A stretch of 32,527 nucleotides of DNA from Carboxylicivirga sp. M1479 (GTDB lineage Bacteria; Bacteroidota; Bacteroidia; Bacteroidales; Marinilabiliaceae). Both the position numbers and the translations under genes were made by a program. The notes below the pieces were generated by a model, which was not told where the DNA came from, did no database searches, and saw only the letters and a list, made by a program, of their open reading frames with translations. Every line of letters starts with the position of its first letter. The stretch's first letter is position 1. Positions 16,308-24,208 of the stretch are shown here, piece by piece. The stretch covers positions 1 through 32,527 of the forward strand of contig NZ_VKDE01000042.1 in the NCBI RefSeq assembly GCF_007097485.1. The letters run 5' to 3'.

Positions 16308-18251
16308 TTACTCGGCGGTCAATTGATCCTCAATCATCCTGTTGTTATATTGTTGAATAATGCCTTTAGCAAGGTTTAAGTTATCATTAAGTAGCTGCAG
16401 GCTATCTTTAATATTGTTTTTTAGCCAAGGATCATTCTCAATATCATAGGCACTAATTATTGCCTCTCCATCGTAATGAATTACCTGTTTATTGTTAATG
16501 AATTGATAACTGCTATTCGTGTAGTTCATAACAAATCGATTCGATTCCTCGTCCAATAAGTTGTTACCAAAACTTACGTAGTCACTTTTATCGTAACCAA
16601 TATAGCTAAGTGCAGTTGGCATAATATCTACTTGCTGCGCATAATTAGTGTCAATGCCAACCAAGCTGCTGTCTCCAGGGCTGAACATGATTAATGGTAT
16701 TTGAAATTTATTTACACTTGTGCTGGAGAACTCATAATGTGGTCTGGTGCTATGATCAGCTGTGATAATGAAAAGTGTGTTTTCATACCAAGGCATTGAT
16801 TTAGCTTTATTAAAGAATTGACGCAATGCATTATCGGTATATCCTGTGCATTGATGAATGGGTAATGTTCCTTTGGGAAACTGATCCTTGTATTTTTCTG
16901 GTACCTTAAAAGGGTGGTGCGATGACAGTGAAAACAAAGATGTCATAAATGGTTCTTTCATTTTGTTCATTTCATCGGCAAAAAACTGGAAGAATGGCTC
17001 GTCCCAAATACCCCACATGCCATCAAACTCCTTTTTGTTATTGAACTCTTTCATACCAACATACTTGTCAAATTTGGCAACATTGGCAAAGGCATCAAAC
17101 CCCATTGACCCATTGGGTGCACCATGAAAAAATGCAGAATAATACCCATCTTTTTTTAAAAGAGCCGGCATAGCATCTATTTGATTGGATGAATATTCAG
17201 AAACTATATAGGGTAGTACCAAGGCTGGTATGCTTGCTAAAACTGAGGGCATCGCATCAATTGACTTTTGCCCATTAGCAAAAGTATTTGTGAATATGCG
17301 TGAGTGTTGGGCAAGAGAATCGAGGAAAGGTGTATAGCCTTTGTAATTTCCATTCTCAAGGTGTGTATTGAATGAGCCCAGGAATTCTCGATTAAAACTC
17401 TCTAGAATAAAAACCACAATGTTCTTTTTATTCTTATTCTGAGATTCTTTAACGACAACTACCGGATCATATATTTTTTTTAATTCCTCTTCACTCTTAA
17501 AATAGTTATAAGCAGTAAAATTCTTCTTATTCCAGGTTCTGATAACACAAAAAGGAGTATTGAGTACGAGTGCCATTTCATCAGGTGTATTAACATACTT
17601 TCCGGCATTAGCCATGTTGATAGGTCGCGTTGAATGGCGGTATCCGCCTCGCATGCCAATTATTGAAAAGCCTGAAAATAAAACTAATGCCAACACTGAA
17701 ATGGCAGGGTAGTACCACCTGTTCGAAAATTTAAACTTTTTGGGTTCGAACAAAGAGTATAGCTTACTGAGCAAATAAATAGATGCAATAAAAATGATGG
17801 CAACATACCAATAGTCAATTAAGAACTGCCCCCATAATTTGGCCATGTTGGTTTCATTCTCAAGTATGTTTAATACATTATAAGTTGTACGTTTTAGTAT
17901 GAAACGGTAATAGATGAGGTCGATGCTGTTTAATGCAAGGCCTATGCCATTAAAAGTTAAAAAGGTTACCTTCAGTATTTTTTGATAAGTTTTATTAAAC
18001 TTAAATGGTAAGGGTAGCAGATATAAGATGGCATACAAGCCATTGAGGTACAACAAGGCGCTAAGATCAAATTTTAAACCACCTTTTAGAATGGTTAGAA
18101 AGGAAATCGGAGTAATGTTTGGAAAAAACGATGCATTAAAAGCGTAGAACAATATGCGAAAGGCACTATAGAATAGCATTATTAATAGTAGTCTGTAAAG
18201 TAAGACTATATATTCATTTTGCTCAGAAGCAGATTTATTAAAAAAACTCAT
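16308..18251 (-). CDS. LtaS-like sulfatase-fold phosphoglycerol/phosphoethanolamine transferase
   Basis: The 647-residue protein has five N-terminal membrane segments (within about 15-200) followed by a periplasmic alkaline-phosphatase/sulfatase-fold domain of the LTA synthase family (about 275-600). Metal and catalytic positions are present: Glu284 in FILESFNREF, the nucleophile Ser330 in ANGQKSIDAMPS (Thr in Gram-positive LtaS), His376 in FFHGAPN, His445/446 in SLSSHHPF, and Asp499-His500 in ITADHS. Such enzymes transfer phosphoglycerol or phosphoethanolamine from phospholipid to envelope glycans or lipid A. In a Gram-negative Bacteroidetes cell lipoteichoic acid synthesis is not expected, so the acceptor is unknown. 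A -7 element lies 26 bases upstream of the start. Confidence 0.87.
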   Translation of the reverse strand: MSFFNKSASEQNEYIVLLYRLLLIMLFYSAFRILFYAFNASFFPNITPISFLTILKGGLKFDLSALLYLNGLYAILYLLPLPFKFNKTYQKILKVTFLTFNGIGLALNSIDLIYYRFILKRTTYNVLNILENETNMAKLWGQFLIDYWYVAIIFIASIYLLSKLYSLFEPKKFKFSNRWYYPAISVLALVLFSGFSIIGMRGGYRHSTRPINMANAGKYVNTPDEMALVLNTPFCVIRTWNKKNFTAYNYFKSEEELKKIYDPVVVVKESQNKNKKNIVVFILESFNREFLGSFNTHLENGNYKGYTPFLDSLAQHSRIFTNTFANGQKSIDAMPSVLASIPALVLPYIVSEYSSNQIDAMPALLKKDGYYSAFFHGAPNGSMGFDAFANVAKFDKYVGMKEFNNKKEFDGMWGIWDEPFFQFFADEMNKMKEPFMTSLFSLSSHHPFKVPEKYKDQFPKGTLPIHQCTGYTDNALRQFFNKAKSMPWYENTLFIITADHSTRPHYEFSSTSVNKFQIPLIMFSPGDSSLVGIDTNYAQQVDIMPTALSYIGYDKSDYVSFGNNLLDEESNRFVMNYTNSSYQFINNKQVIHYDGEAIISAYDIENDPWLKNNIKDSLQLLNDNLNLAKGIIQQYNNRMIEDQLTAE

Positions 18252-18276
18252 AATTTATAGTTGTGCAAATTTGGCA

Positions 18277-18284
18277 CAAAGTTA
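18277..18284 (-). promoter_or_regulatory. Putative -7 promoter element of the LtaS-like gene (TAACTTTG)
   Basis: TAACTTTG is an exact TAnnTTTG match on the minus strand, predicting transcription from about 20 bases before the ATG at 18251. The octamer is identical to the one before argS. No convincing -33 element is seen. Confidence 0.4.
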
Positions 18285-18340
18285 ACAATGAGTTTAAGTT
18301 TTAAATGGTTTTTGTTATTAAGAATCGTTAATAGCTTTTG

Positions 18341-18745
18341 TTAATCAGCATTGAGCCATTTAATAGCAGCTTCTTTAGTTGAGAATTGTTCGCGTTTTAT
18401 CTTTGAATTTTCGGGTAACCAAGAGAATAACATAGTATAGGCGGTAATTTTTGGGTCTACTACACAAAATGCTGTTTTAACAGATTTGCACTGCAAAGTT
18501 TTTTCTTCTGCCTTTTTTGAAAGAACATTAATTTCATCCAAGCGTAAGTCAAGTTGCGCATTCCTTAAATCATAAAATACCTTTAGCTCTTCAGGTAATG
18601 TGTCGAGACTTCCTATTTCATCTAAAAAATCATATAAGTCGTAGATGGTTGCTGCCCCTTCAATCGAAACGTGCAGTATATTATTGATAAAGGCATACGA
18701 AGTCATGTGTTGCTTTTTTGTATTGCTTATTGTTGACTTATCCAT
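18341..18745 (-). CDS. SpoIIAA-like (STAS-related) small protein
   Basis: The 134-residue cytoplasmic protein has no signal peptide or membrane helix. Its pattern, ILHVSIEGAATIYDLYDFLDEI ... KVFYDLRNAQLDLRLDEINVLSKKAEE ... VKTAFCVVDPKITAYTMLFSWL ... FSTKEAAIKWLNAD, matches SpoIIAA-like/STAS-fold proteins widespread in Bacteroidetes and Proteobacteria. These bind partners or lipids, and no enzymatic role is known. It lacks an obvious STAS phospho-serine motif. The ATG at 18745 overlaps the stop of the preceding gene by 19 bases, indicating translational coupling; an internal ATG at 18706 (MTSYAFINN) is an alternative that would remove the overlap. Its partner is the unknown protein just upstream. 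Confidence 0.65.
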   Translation of the reverse strand: MDKSTISNTKKQHMTSYAFINNILHVSIEGAATIYDLYDFLDEIGSLDTLPEELKVFYDLRNAQLDLRLDEINVLSKKAEEKTLQCKSVKTAFCVVDPKITAYTMLFSWLPENSKIKREQFSTKEAAIKWLNAD

Positions 18746-19245
18746 TGCTTAAATTCTTTAGAGGTCAGTGCGCTTTGAATAATGTTAACCAATGTTTGGT
18801 TGGGTAAATCTTTAAGAAATATTTCCACCTCTTCAGAAGATACACTTGCTTGGTTTAAAATGGACTTTAGTCGTTTAACTGAAGCACCAGTTAATTCATC
18901 TTTAAATGGGGTCCACAAAAAGTCTAAGTTGTTGATTTGGTTGCTGCTATCATTCTTATCAAGTGTTTCTATTGTAATTTGATATTGACTGATAATGGTG
19001 GATAGTGTAGCCTTGCACTCATTTAATATGGGGTTGCTTGCACCTGATTCATCTCTTAATGTCCAACTACTGTAGTTGTAATCAATTTTTTCAATGGCAG
19101 AAACTTGTTCTGAATTAGCACCAAAACAAGTGCTAACAAGTAATATGGTTGATTTTTTCCACGATGCTAGATTAAAATCTCGTTCATCAACAAGTGCTAG
19201 TTGATTCTGTAGTAGTTTTAAGTAAGGTGCATCGTTTGTTGTCAT
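18727..19245 (-). CDS. Conserved-looking protein of unknown function
   Basis: The 172-residue protein is soluble, helical and acidic, with no signal peptide. I do not recognise it with confidence. Residues about 20-90 (FNLASWKKSTILLVSTCFGANSEQVSAIEKIDYNYSSW... NECKATLSTIISQYQITIETL) follow a W..(S/T)....L...FG..S..V..I..I.Y pattern that recalls the helical N-terminal domains of some bacterial effector and defence proteins; this is only a visual resemblance. The C-terminal 70 residues show no known motif. It is the first gene of a two-gene unit with the SpoIIAA-like protein and is divergent from the DsrE gene, 48 bases away. The ATG at 19245 is used; a TTG two codons earlier is less likely. 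Confidence 0.6.
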   Translation of the reverse strand: MTTNDAPYLKLLQNQLALVDERDFNLASWKKSTILLVSTCFGANSEQVSAIEKIDYNYSSWTLRDESGASNPILNECKATLSTIISQYQITIETLDKNDSSNQINNLDFLWTPFKDELTGASVKRLKSILNQASVSSEEVEIFLKDLPNQTLVNIIQSALTSKEFKQWISQQ

Positions 19246-19293
19246 TGTCAAATAAAGGTTTGATATTGAGTCTCTAATTTAAAAATTAAACTT

Positions 19294-19710
19294 ATGAAGT
19301 ATTTAATAGTTGCCTTGTTTTTGATGACAGTACCATTATTGGGGGTGACGGCCCAAAAAACAGAGACGAGAGAAAATGACAAGCTAATGGTTGTATGGAG
19401 TAGTGGTGATAGAGATGTTGCTTTGAAAGTCTGTTTTATGTACACCAATGCTGCGAAACGAAATGATTGGTTTGACGTAGTTCACCTGATTGTATGGGGG
19501 CCATCAGCCAAATTATTAACTGAAGATAAGGAACTGCAGGAGAAATTGAAGATGATGCAAGATAATGGCGTTGTAGTTGAAGCCTGTATTAGTTGTGCAA
19601 ATATGTACGGTGTGGCTGATAAATTGAAAAAACTGGATATTGATGTTAAAGGCATGGGAACACCTTTAACCGAACGACTTAAAGCTGATTGGAAGCAATT
19701 AAATTTTTAA
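19294..19710 (+). CDS. Periplasmic DsrE-family protein
   Basis: The 138-residue protein has a signal peptide (MKYLIVALFLMTVPLLGVTAQ) followed by a DsrE/DsrF-like domain: KLMVVWSSGDRDVALKVCFMYTNAAKRNDWFDVVHLIVWGPSAKLL, then EACISCANMYGVADKL. The cysteines Cys98 and Cys101 lie where DsrE/TusD proteins carry the sulfur-relay cysteine. Cytoplasmic DsrE proteins pass persulfide sulfur; this exported version may do related thiol chemistry in the periplasm, but that is inference. Length is typical of small DsrE proteins. It is divergent from the unknown/SpoIIAA-like pair and ends at a strong bidirectional terminator. Confidence 0.82.
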   Translation: MKYLIVALFLMTVPLLGVTAQKTETRENDKLMVVWSSGDRDVALKVCFMYTNAAKRNDWFDVVHLIVWGPSAKLLTEDKELQEKLKMMQDNGVVVEACISCANMYGVADKLKKLDIDVKGMGTPLTERLKADWKQLNF

Positions 19711-19746
19711 AATGACTTTTATAAGTTAGCGTACTTTAAGGTATTG

Positions 19747-19789
19747 AAACAACAAGAGGAAGTAGTTAGACTATTTCCTCTTGTTGTTT
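19747..19789. terminator. Bidirectional terminator between the DsrE gene and asnA
   Basis: Arms 19747-19765 and 19771-19789 pair over 19 bp (one G-T pair) with a 5-base loop; the core is AAGAGGAA/TTCCTCTT. The right arm ends in T residues and the left arm begins with A residues, suiting both strands. It ends 5 bases from the asnA stop codon. Confidence 0.82.
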
Positions 19790-19794
19790 TATGC

Positions 19795-20832
19795 TTATAC
19801 AAGTATTATTTTATTTGCTTTGCATTGCTCGCGCATGTCTGCAGGCCAAATGCTCGATTGTATTTCGCCAATGTGCGCTTTTCGTAAAAAGAACATGCAT
19901 AACCTTGATTGGCCAATGCCTCCACCAATAGATAATGGTAGTTCGTTGTTTAGCAGTCGTTTATGAAACATTAATTCTTTGCGTTCGCTACAGTTTTCTA
20001 TTTCAAGTTGCTTGCTAAGCACTTCTGGACTTACCCGAATTCCCATTGATGATAATTCAAAAGAACGTTCCAGTATAGGGTTCCACACTAAAATATCACC
20101 ATTAAGTCCTTTTTGGTCTTTACTGGTAGGAGTGCTCCAGTCATCATAGTCAGGTGCTCGTCCATCGTGTTTTTCACCATGTGATAGTGTCGATCCTATG
20201 CCAATAACAAACACTGCTCCATATTCTTTAGCAATAGCATCTTCACGTTCTTTAGGTGTGAGATCTGGATATTTATCAAGTAGTTCTTGTGCGTGAATAA
20301 AGGTAATATCCTCTGGTAAAATTGGTTTAATATGAGGATAACGTTCGAACACAATAAATTCGGTTCTTTTCATTACCTCATAAATCTTCTTTACGATGTA
20401 CTTAAGGTAATTAATTGTGTATTCACTTGGGGTAATGTGACGCTCCCAGTCCCATTGATCCACATATAAAGAATGGATGTTACTTAATTCTTCGTCGGGA
20501 CGGATTGCATTCATGTCAGTGTATAAGCCAAAACCTTGTTCTATCTCATAATCAGCTAACATCATGCGTTTCCACTTAGCTAAGGAGTGGACTACTTCTG
20601 CTTGTTGATCGTTAAATTCTTTCACAGGAAATGCCACCGGACGTTCTGTACCGTTTAAATCATCATTGATTCCTGTACCTTTCATTACGAATAACGGTGC
20701 TGTAACACGTCTTAGACGAAGCTCAGCAGATAATGCTGTTTGAAAATGATCTTTAACTGTTTTAATCGCATGTTCCGTCTGCTTTAGGTTTAGCAGTGGT
20801 TCGTAGTTTTGAGGGATGAATAATTTCGCCAT
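19795..20832 (-). CDS. asnA: Aspartate-ammonia ligase (asparagine synthetase A)
   Basis: The 345-residue cytoplasmic enzyme makes asparagine from aspartate, ammonia and ATP, using ammonia rather than glutamine. It resembles class II aminoacyl-tRNA synthetases, as AsnA does. Recognisable blocks are LRLRRVTAPLFVMKGTGINDDLNGTERPV near the N-terminus, SLAKWKRMMLADYEIEQGFGLYTDMNAIRPDEELSN at about 83-118, YVDQWDWERHI, and the C-terminal LPLSIGGGIGQSRLCMFFLRKAHIGEIQSSIWP. Length is normal for the family (about 330-345). It stands alone between a bidirectional terminator and its own promoter. Confidence 0.96.
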   Translation of the reverse strand: MAKLFIPQNYEPLLNLKQTEHAIKTVKDHFQTALSAELRLRRVTAPLFVMKGTGINDDLNGTERPVAFPVKEFNDQQAEVVHSLAKWKRMMLADYEIEQGFGLYTDMNAIRPDEELSNIHSLYVDQWDWERHITPSEYTINYLKYIVKKIYEVMKRTEFIVFERYPHIKPILPEDITFIHAQELLDKYPDLTPKEREDAIAKEYGAVFVIGIGSTLSHGEKHDGRAPDYDDWSTPTSKDQKGLNGDILVWNPILERSFELSSMGIRVSPEVLSKQLEIENCSERKELMFHKRLLNNELPLSIGGGIGQSRLCMFFLRKAHIGEIQSSIWPADMREQCKANKIILV

Positions 20833-20861
20833 TTCTTAGATTTAATTAATGATTTATAAGT

Positions 20862-20869
20862 CAAAGGTA
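20862..20869 (-). promoter_or_regulatory. Putative -7 promoter element of asnA (TACCTTTG)
   Basis: TACCTTTG is an exact TAnnTTTG match on the minus strand. TTCG, 17 bases upstream, differs from the -33 TTTG at one base. Transcription would start about 25 bases before the asnA ATG. Confidence 0.48.
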
Positions 20870-21192
20870 GGATAAAACTATTAAAACGAAAGTAAAAGTA
20901 TCTTTAAATGACAAAAGTCATTAAGTTTGGATTGTTTGTGTGAGAAATGCTAAGTTTGAGATTTGAGATGAGTTGTCCATAAAAACAGAGGGAATTACTG
21001 ATTCAATTGACAGAATTATTTTTGTTGCCGGAGTTTGGGAGAAATGAAATAATCGAAAAAATGAATAGATTTATCTGGAGTATATCTGTATAATAACCTA
21101 GAAATTTATAAGTCTTAAATGGTACGGTGAGACAAAGCTGCATTCAAAGTATGGTTCACTAAATGCTTCTTCTACTTTTGTGCGCAAATAAC

Positions 21193-21221
21193 AACGGCTA
21201 CTATTTTTTTTAGCAGCCGTT
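21193..21221 (-). terminator. Terminator of the SprB-repeat gene (AACGGCTGCTA family)
   Basis: On the minus strand AACGGCTGCTA (21221-21211) pairs with TAGTAGCCGTT (21203-21193), 11 bp including one G-U pair, around a 7-base A-rich loop. The tail (GTTATTT) is only moderately T-rich. It lies 23 bases after the stop and belongs to a set of four similar hairpins. Confidence 0.72.
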
Positions 21222-21244
21222 ATATAAATAAGTATGAACTAATA

Positions 21245-24052
21245 TTAGTTTTTCGTTTGTATTAATTTGCCTTGGCACGATTGATTGCCACATATTATGC
21301 GGTAGAAGTATATATTACTAGCGCTGTTTTGAGCCTTAAAGTTGAATATGTAATTGATGCCTTTTTCAACATTTCCTTGATACAAGCACTCAATTAACTC
21401 ACCATTTACACCATAAATATTTACAATAGCATAAGCATTCTCATCAGGTGTAAATTCTATATTTGTTTGATTAATAAAAGGATTTGGATAACTAAGTGCT
21501 GATAATTCCTTATGCGTAGTTTCAAACACAAGCGTGTCTAGTATAACGCATTGAGCTGCTTTGTAAGCTATAGTGAATTCAGTTTGAGGGTTGATAGCAT
21601 CAAAACAAATGTTGAAGCGTAGGTCGAAACTATCGTTCGTCTTTCCAAAATTGGAGATGTCATCAATTTTAAAGCCGTGTAGGCCTGTAGTTGGGTCGGT
21701 ATTATTTAATTCACTTTTCCAGTTTCTGGAGTTCTCAACCAATTCTACGGTGCCATTGTCTATTTGTAATGTTAGGTGTGATAATTCATATCGACAAGTT
21801 CCATCTGTTATTACTTTTGCGTGATAGGTGTAACAGCCTGGATTTGTTTGTTGCCATTCCACAGGTACAATATCGAAGCATGTATTTTCGCAATTGCCTA
21901 TTGGTGTGTTGTCGTCATTTTCATTATCGTCACCACCTCCGTTCTCATTAGAACTGTCGTTGTTACAAGCGAGTTCGATTGTATCTACTACAGTACAACC
22001 ATCTTTACTGCTTACTTCAATGTTTACAACTGTTGTTCCATCTCCAGAACTGTAAAGAATTTGATTAATTTCTTGTGATTGGATGTGCCAAGAGCTCTCA
22101 TTAGCTTGCATTGACCATGTAAATGATTCCGCATTCTCGACTACTGCGTTTAATACATTATCTGATGTGTTGCAAATAGGAGATACAATAGGTGCAATAA
22201 TCGCTACCGATGGAATTGTAAGTAAGTTAATGTTCACTTCCTTACTGGCTGTACATCCATTAGTATCTTCAACTGTTACTTGGTAATTACCAGCTTGTAA
22301 GTCATTGCGTATAGCATTGGTATTGCCATCTGACCACATAATTACATATGGAGCTGCTCCATTTTCAAAGATTAATTCAGCAGTTCCGTTTATTTGGTCA
22401 CAGCTTGGCTGCTGAATATTAAGAGCAATGTCGAGGCCAGCATCAGGACGATGAATATAAACTGATTGCGTAATGCTACATCCATTTGCATCCACAGCAG
22501 TAAATTCATAATACCCCTCTTTGTCAACATGTATTTCTTCATCTATTATAGCATCGTTATAGTAGATTTCATAAGGAGGGGTTCCACCAGCTCCGTTAAT
22601 AGTCACTACTATTGTGCTATCAGCAGCATCGCAATTAAGTCTTGTAACTGTTGTATTAAGGCTAATCTTATTGGGTTCACTCACTTTCACATATTCTTTA
22701 CCTGTACATCCTTTGGCATCGATAATGTCTGCCCAGTACCAGGCTCCATTTAGGTTGTTGATAGTCGCTGTTGTATCGCCAGTGTTCCATGCAATATCAT
22801 ACGGTTCAGTACCATTACTAATATCAAGCGTGATGGAACCAGTATTATCACCGAAACATTTAGGCTCAACTAATGAATGCTGAATATTTAACTGCTTAAT
22901 AATGACATACCCGGTTTTGATAATCGAGCATCCATTGGCATCTGTTACCGTAACCCTATGACTTCCGCTGCTGAGATTGGCCGCAGTGGCATCGGTACTA
23001 CCATTACCCCAGAGGTAGGTGTATGGCTCTGTTCCTCGGTCAGGTGTAACTGTGAGACTGCCAGTTCCTTCTTCGTAACATTCTATTACGCTGGTACTAA
23101 CCATCGCTCTCAAATCTGTTTGATCTATAATGTTATAACTGTATGAATTAACGCATCCTGCATAATCAGTGATGGTAACCGAATAGTTTCCTCCACTTAT
23201 GTTATTAATTGAAGCACTTGTGGCATCTGTGTTCCAAGTGTATTCGTATGGAGCGTTAGCGCCAGAAACATTTAGTTCGATAGCACCATCGCTAGAACCA
23301 CAGTTGGCATGTGTAATATCAGCAATTACATTTAATTCAGTCGCTTGGGTTATAATTGTTTCAAGAGTAAGTGTTTCTCCTTTGGCATCTGTTATTATAA
23401 GAGAGTAGGTGCCTGCCGTTAAATTATCAATATCCTTTGTTGTTGCACCATTACTCCATTCAAATGCATAGGGTGGAGTTCCGTTACTTATTGATATATC
23501 TATGGCTCCACTGTTATCGCCATGGCAGCTGATGTGTTTTGGCGTAACTTCAGCATCAAGTCTGTTTTCAACTAAAGTGATGCTATCGGTGAATACGCAA
23601 GTGCCAGCTTTGTAAGCTACTACAAATGACTGGTGCATTAGTTGCTTTTTACATTCTTCGTTATCGGTGCAAACAGTATATTTTAATGTAAATGAATTGT
23701 TTTGCCCATCTTCTCCAAAATTTTTGATGTCGTCTACTTTAAGGCCATGGATATTTGTGGTGGGGTCGGTGTTGTTTATTTCCATTGGCCAATTTCCCGA
23801 ATTGCTGGCGTCTGTAATATCTCCACAAGCTACTTCAATTGTGAAATGCGATAGGGCTTGCCCACATTCGTTAGCGTTTATTTGTAGTTCAACATGCAGA
23901 CAGGCATCTTCCTCATAAATACTGATTAGTTCTGTTTTGAAGCAGTCGTTGCATTTTTGTGCCAGTGTTGAGTTAAAGGAGCCGAATGGCAAAATGGCGA
24001 CCAATATACCAACATGCAGCCGGCCAAGCCTTTTTTGTAGACGTGATTTCAT
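21245..24052 (-). CDS. Large secreted SprB-repeat protein with T9SS sorting domain
   Basis: The 935-residue protein is predicted to be exported and placed on the cell surface by type IX secretion. A signal peptide ends near residue 32 (FNSTLAQ). Residues about 34-163 and 721-845 are two copies of one Cys-containing module, each with LSH.T.., a W..E.NNTDPTT..HG.K.DDI.NFG core and a final AYKA..CV. Between them are six SprB-type repeats of about 70-75 residues (about 172-625), each with C....G...., PY...W.., .L..G.Y...(I/V)TD..GC. A further Ig/PKD-like segment and an acidic Asn/Asp/Gly linker (about 700-720) follow. The last 85 residues (SYPNPFINQTNIEF... VNIYGVNGELI... KGINYIF... IYFYRI) are a type A T9SS C-terminal sorting domain. 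SprB itself is the gliding adhesin of Flavobacterium; here adhesion is an inference. No other T9SS gene is in the window. Confidence 0.88.
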   Translation of the reverse strand: MKSRLQKRLGRLHVGILVAILPFGSFNSTLAQKCNDCFKTELISIYEEDACLHVELQINANECGQALSHFTIEVACGDITDASNSGNWPMEINNTDPTTNIHGLKVDDIKNFGEDGQNNSFTLKYTVCTDNEECKKQLMHQSFVVAYKAGTCVFTDSITLVENRLDAEVTPKHISCHGDNSGAIDISISNGTPPYAFEWSNGATTKDIDNLTAGTYSLIITDAKGETLTLETIITQATELNVIADITHANCGSSDGAIELNVSGANAPYEYTWNTDATSASINNISGGNYSVTITDYAGCVNSYSYNIIDQTDLRAMVSTSVIECYEEGTGSLTVTPDRGTEPYTYLWGNGSTDATAANLSSGSHRVTVTDANGCSIIKTGYVIIKQLNIQHSLVEPKCFGDNTGSITLDISNGTEPYDIAWNTGDTTATINNLNGAWYWADIIDAKGCTGKEYVKVSEPNKISLNTTVTRLNCDAADSTIVVTINGAGGTPPYEIYYNDAIIDEEIHVDKEGYYEFTAVDANGCSITQSVYIHRPDAGLDIALNIQQPSCDQINGTAELIFENGAAPYVIMWSDGNTNAIRNDLQAGNYQVTVEDTNGCTASKEVNINLLTIPSVAIIAPIVSPICNTSDNVLNAVVENAESFTWSMQANESSWHIQSQEINQILYSSGDGTTVVNIEVSSKDGCTVVDTIELACNNDSSNENGGGDDNENDDNTPIGNCENTCFDIVPVEWQQTNPGCYTYHAKVITDGTCRYELSHLTLQIDNGTVELVENSRNWKSELNNTDPTTGLHGFKIDDISNFGKTNDSFDLRFNICFDAINPQTEFTIAYKAAQCVILDTLVFETTHKELSALSYPNPFINQTNIEFTPDENAYAIVNIYGVNGELIECLYQGNVEKGINYIFNFKAQNSASNIYFYRIICGNQSCQGKLIQTKN

Positions 24053-24150
24053 GTGTAACGTGTTTGGGTGTATGTTGTATACATCCTCGTCATCAAAAAA
24101 GTTACATTCGTCAAAAAAAAGGAAGAGTAAAAAAGACAGGGTAAGTTGAT

Positions 24151-24181
24151 AAAAAAACGGCCACTATTATACATAGTAGCC
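24151..24181 (-). terminator. Terminator of the beta-barrel gene (GGCTACTAT family)
   Basis: On the minus strand GGCTACTAT (24181-24173) pairs with ATAGTGGCC (24167-24159) over 9 bp with one G-U, loop GTATA, followed by G and a run of seven T residues. It lies 27 bases after the stop at 24209 and resembles the other three hairpins of this region. Confidence 0.82.
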
Positions 24182-24208
24182 ATTCTTTAAATTGTACAAT
24201 TAGAATTC

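Larger units (their letters stand above)
20833..21244. other. 412-base intergenic region
   Basis: The region holds the asnA promoter element near 20862 and the terminator of the large SprB gene at 21193. Between them (about 20900-21190) I see no reading frame of useful length, no tRNA-like structure and no strong hairpin. Both flanking genes are on the minus strand, so this is the end of one transcript and the start of the next. Confidence 0.6.

Noticed and set aside
16308-18251. True lipoteichoic acid synthase
   Set aside because: The fold and catalytic residues fit the LtaS family, but the neighbours and the outer-membrane proteins point to a Gram-negative cell, so a transferase with a different acceptor is more likely.
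18341-19245. Toxin-antitoxin module
   Set aside because: The overlap and small sizes suggest it, but neither protein shows a toxin or DNA-binding antitoxin motif and the larger gene comes first. The pair is kept only as an unknown coupled unit.
172-20832. tRNA, rRNA or tmRNA genes
   Set aside because: I looked for T-loop-like GGTTCRA motifs with matching acceptor stems and for rRNA signatures in the spacers. The one GGTTCGAA hit (near 17733) lies inside the LtaS-like coding sequence and has no cloverleaf around it.
22200-23560. Tandem DNA repeats inside the SprB-type gene as an expansion-prone array
   Set aside because: The repeats are similar at the protein level but divergent in DNA sequence, so they are old duplications rather than an unstable array.
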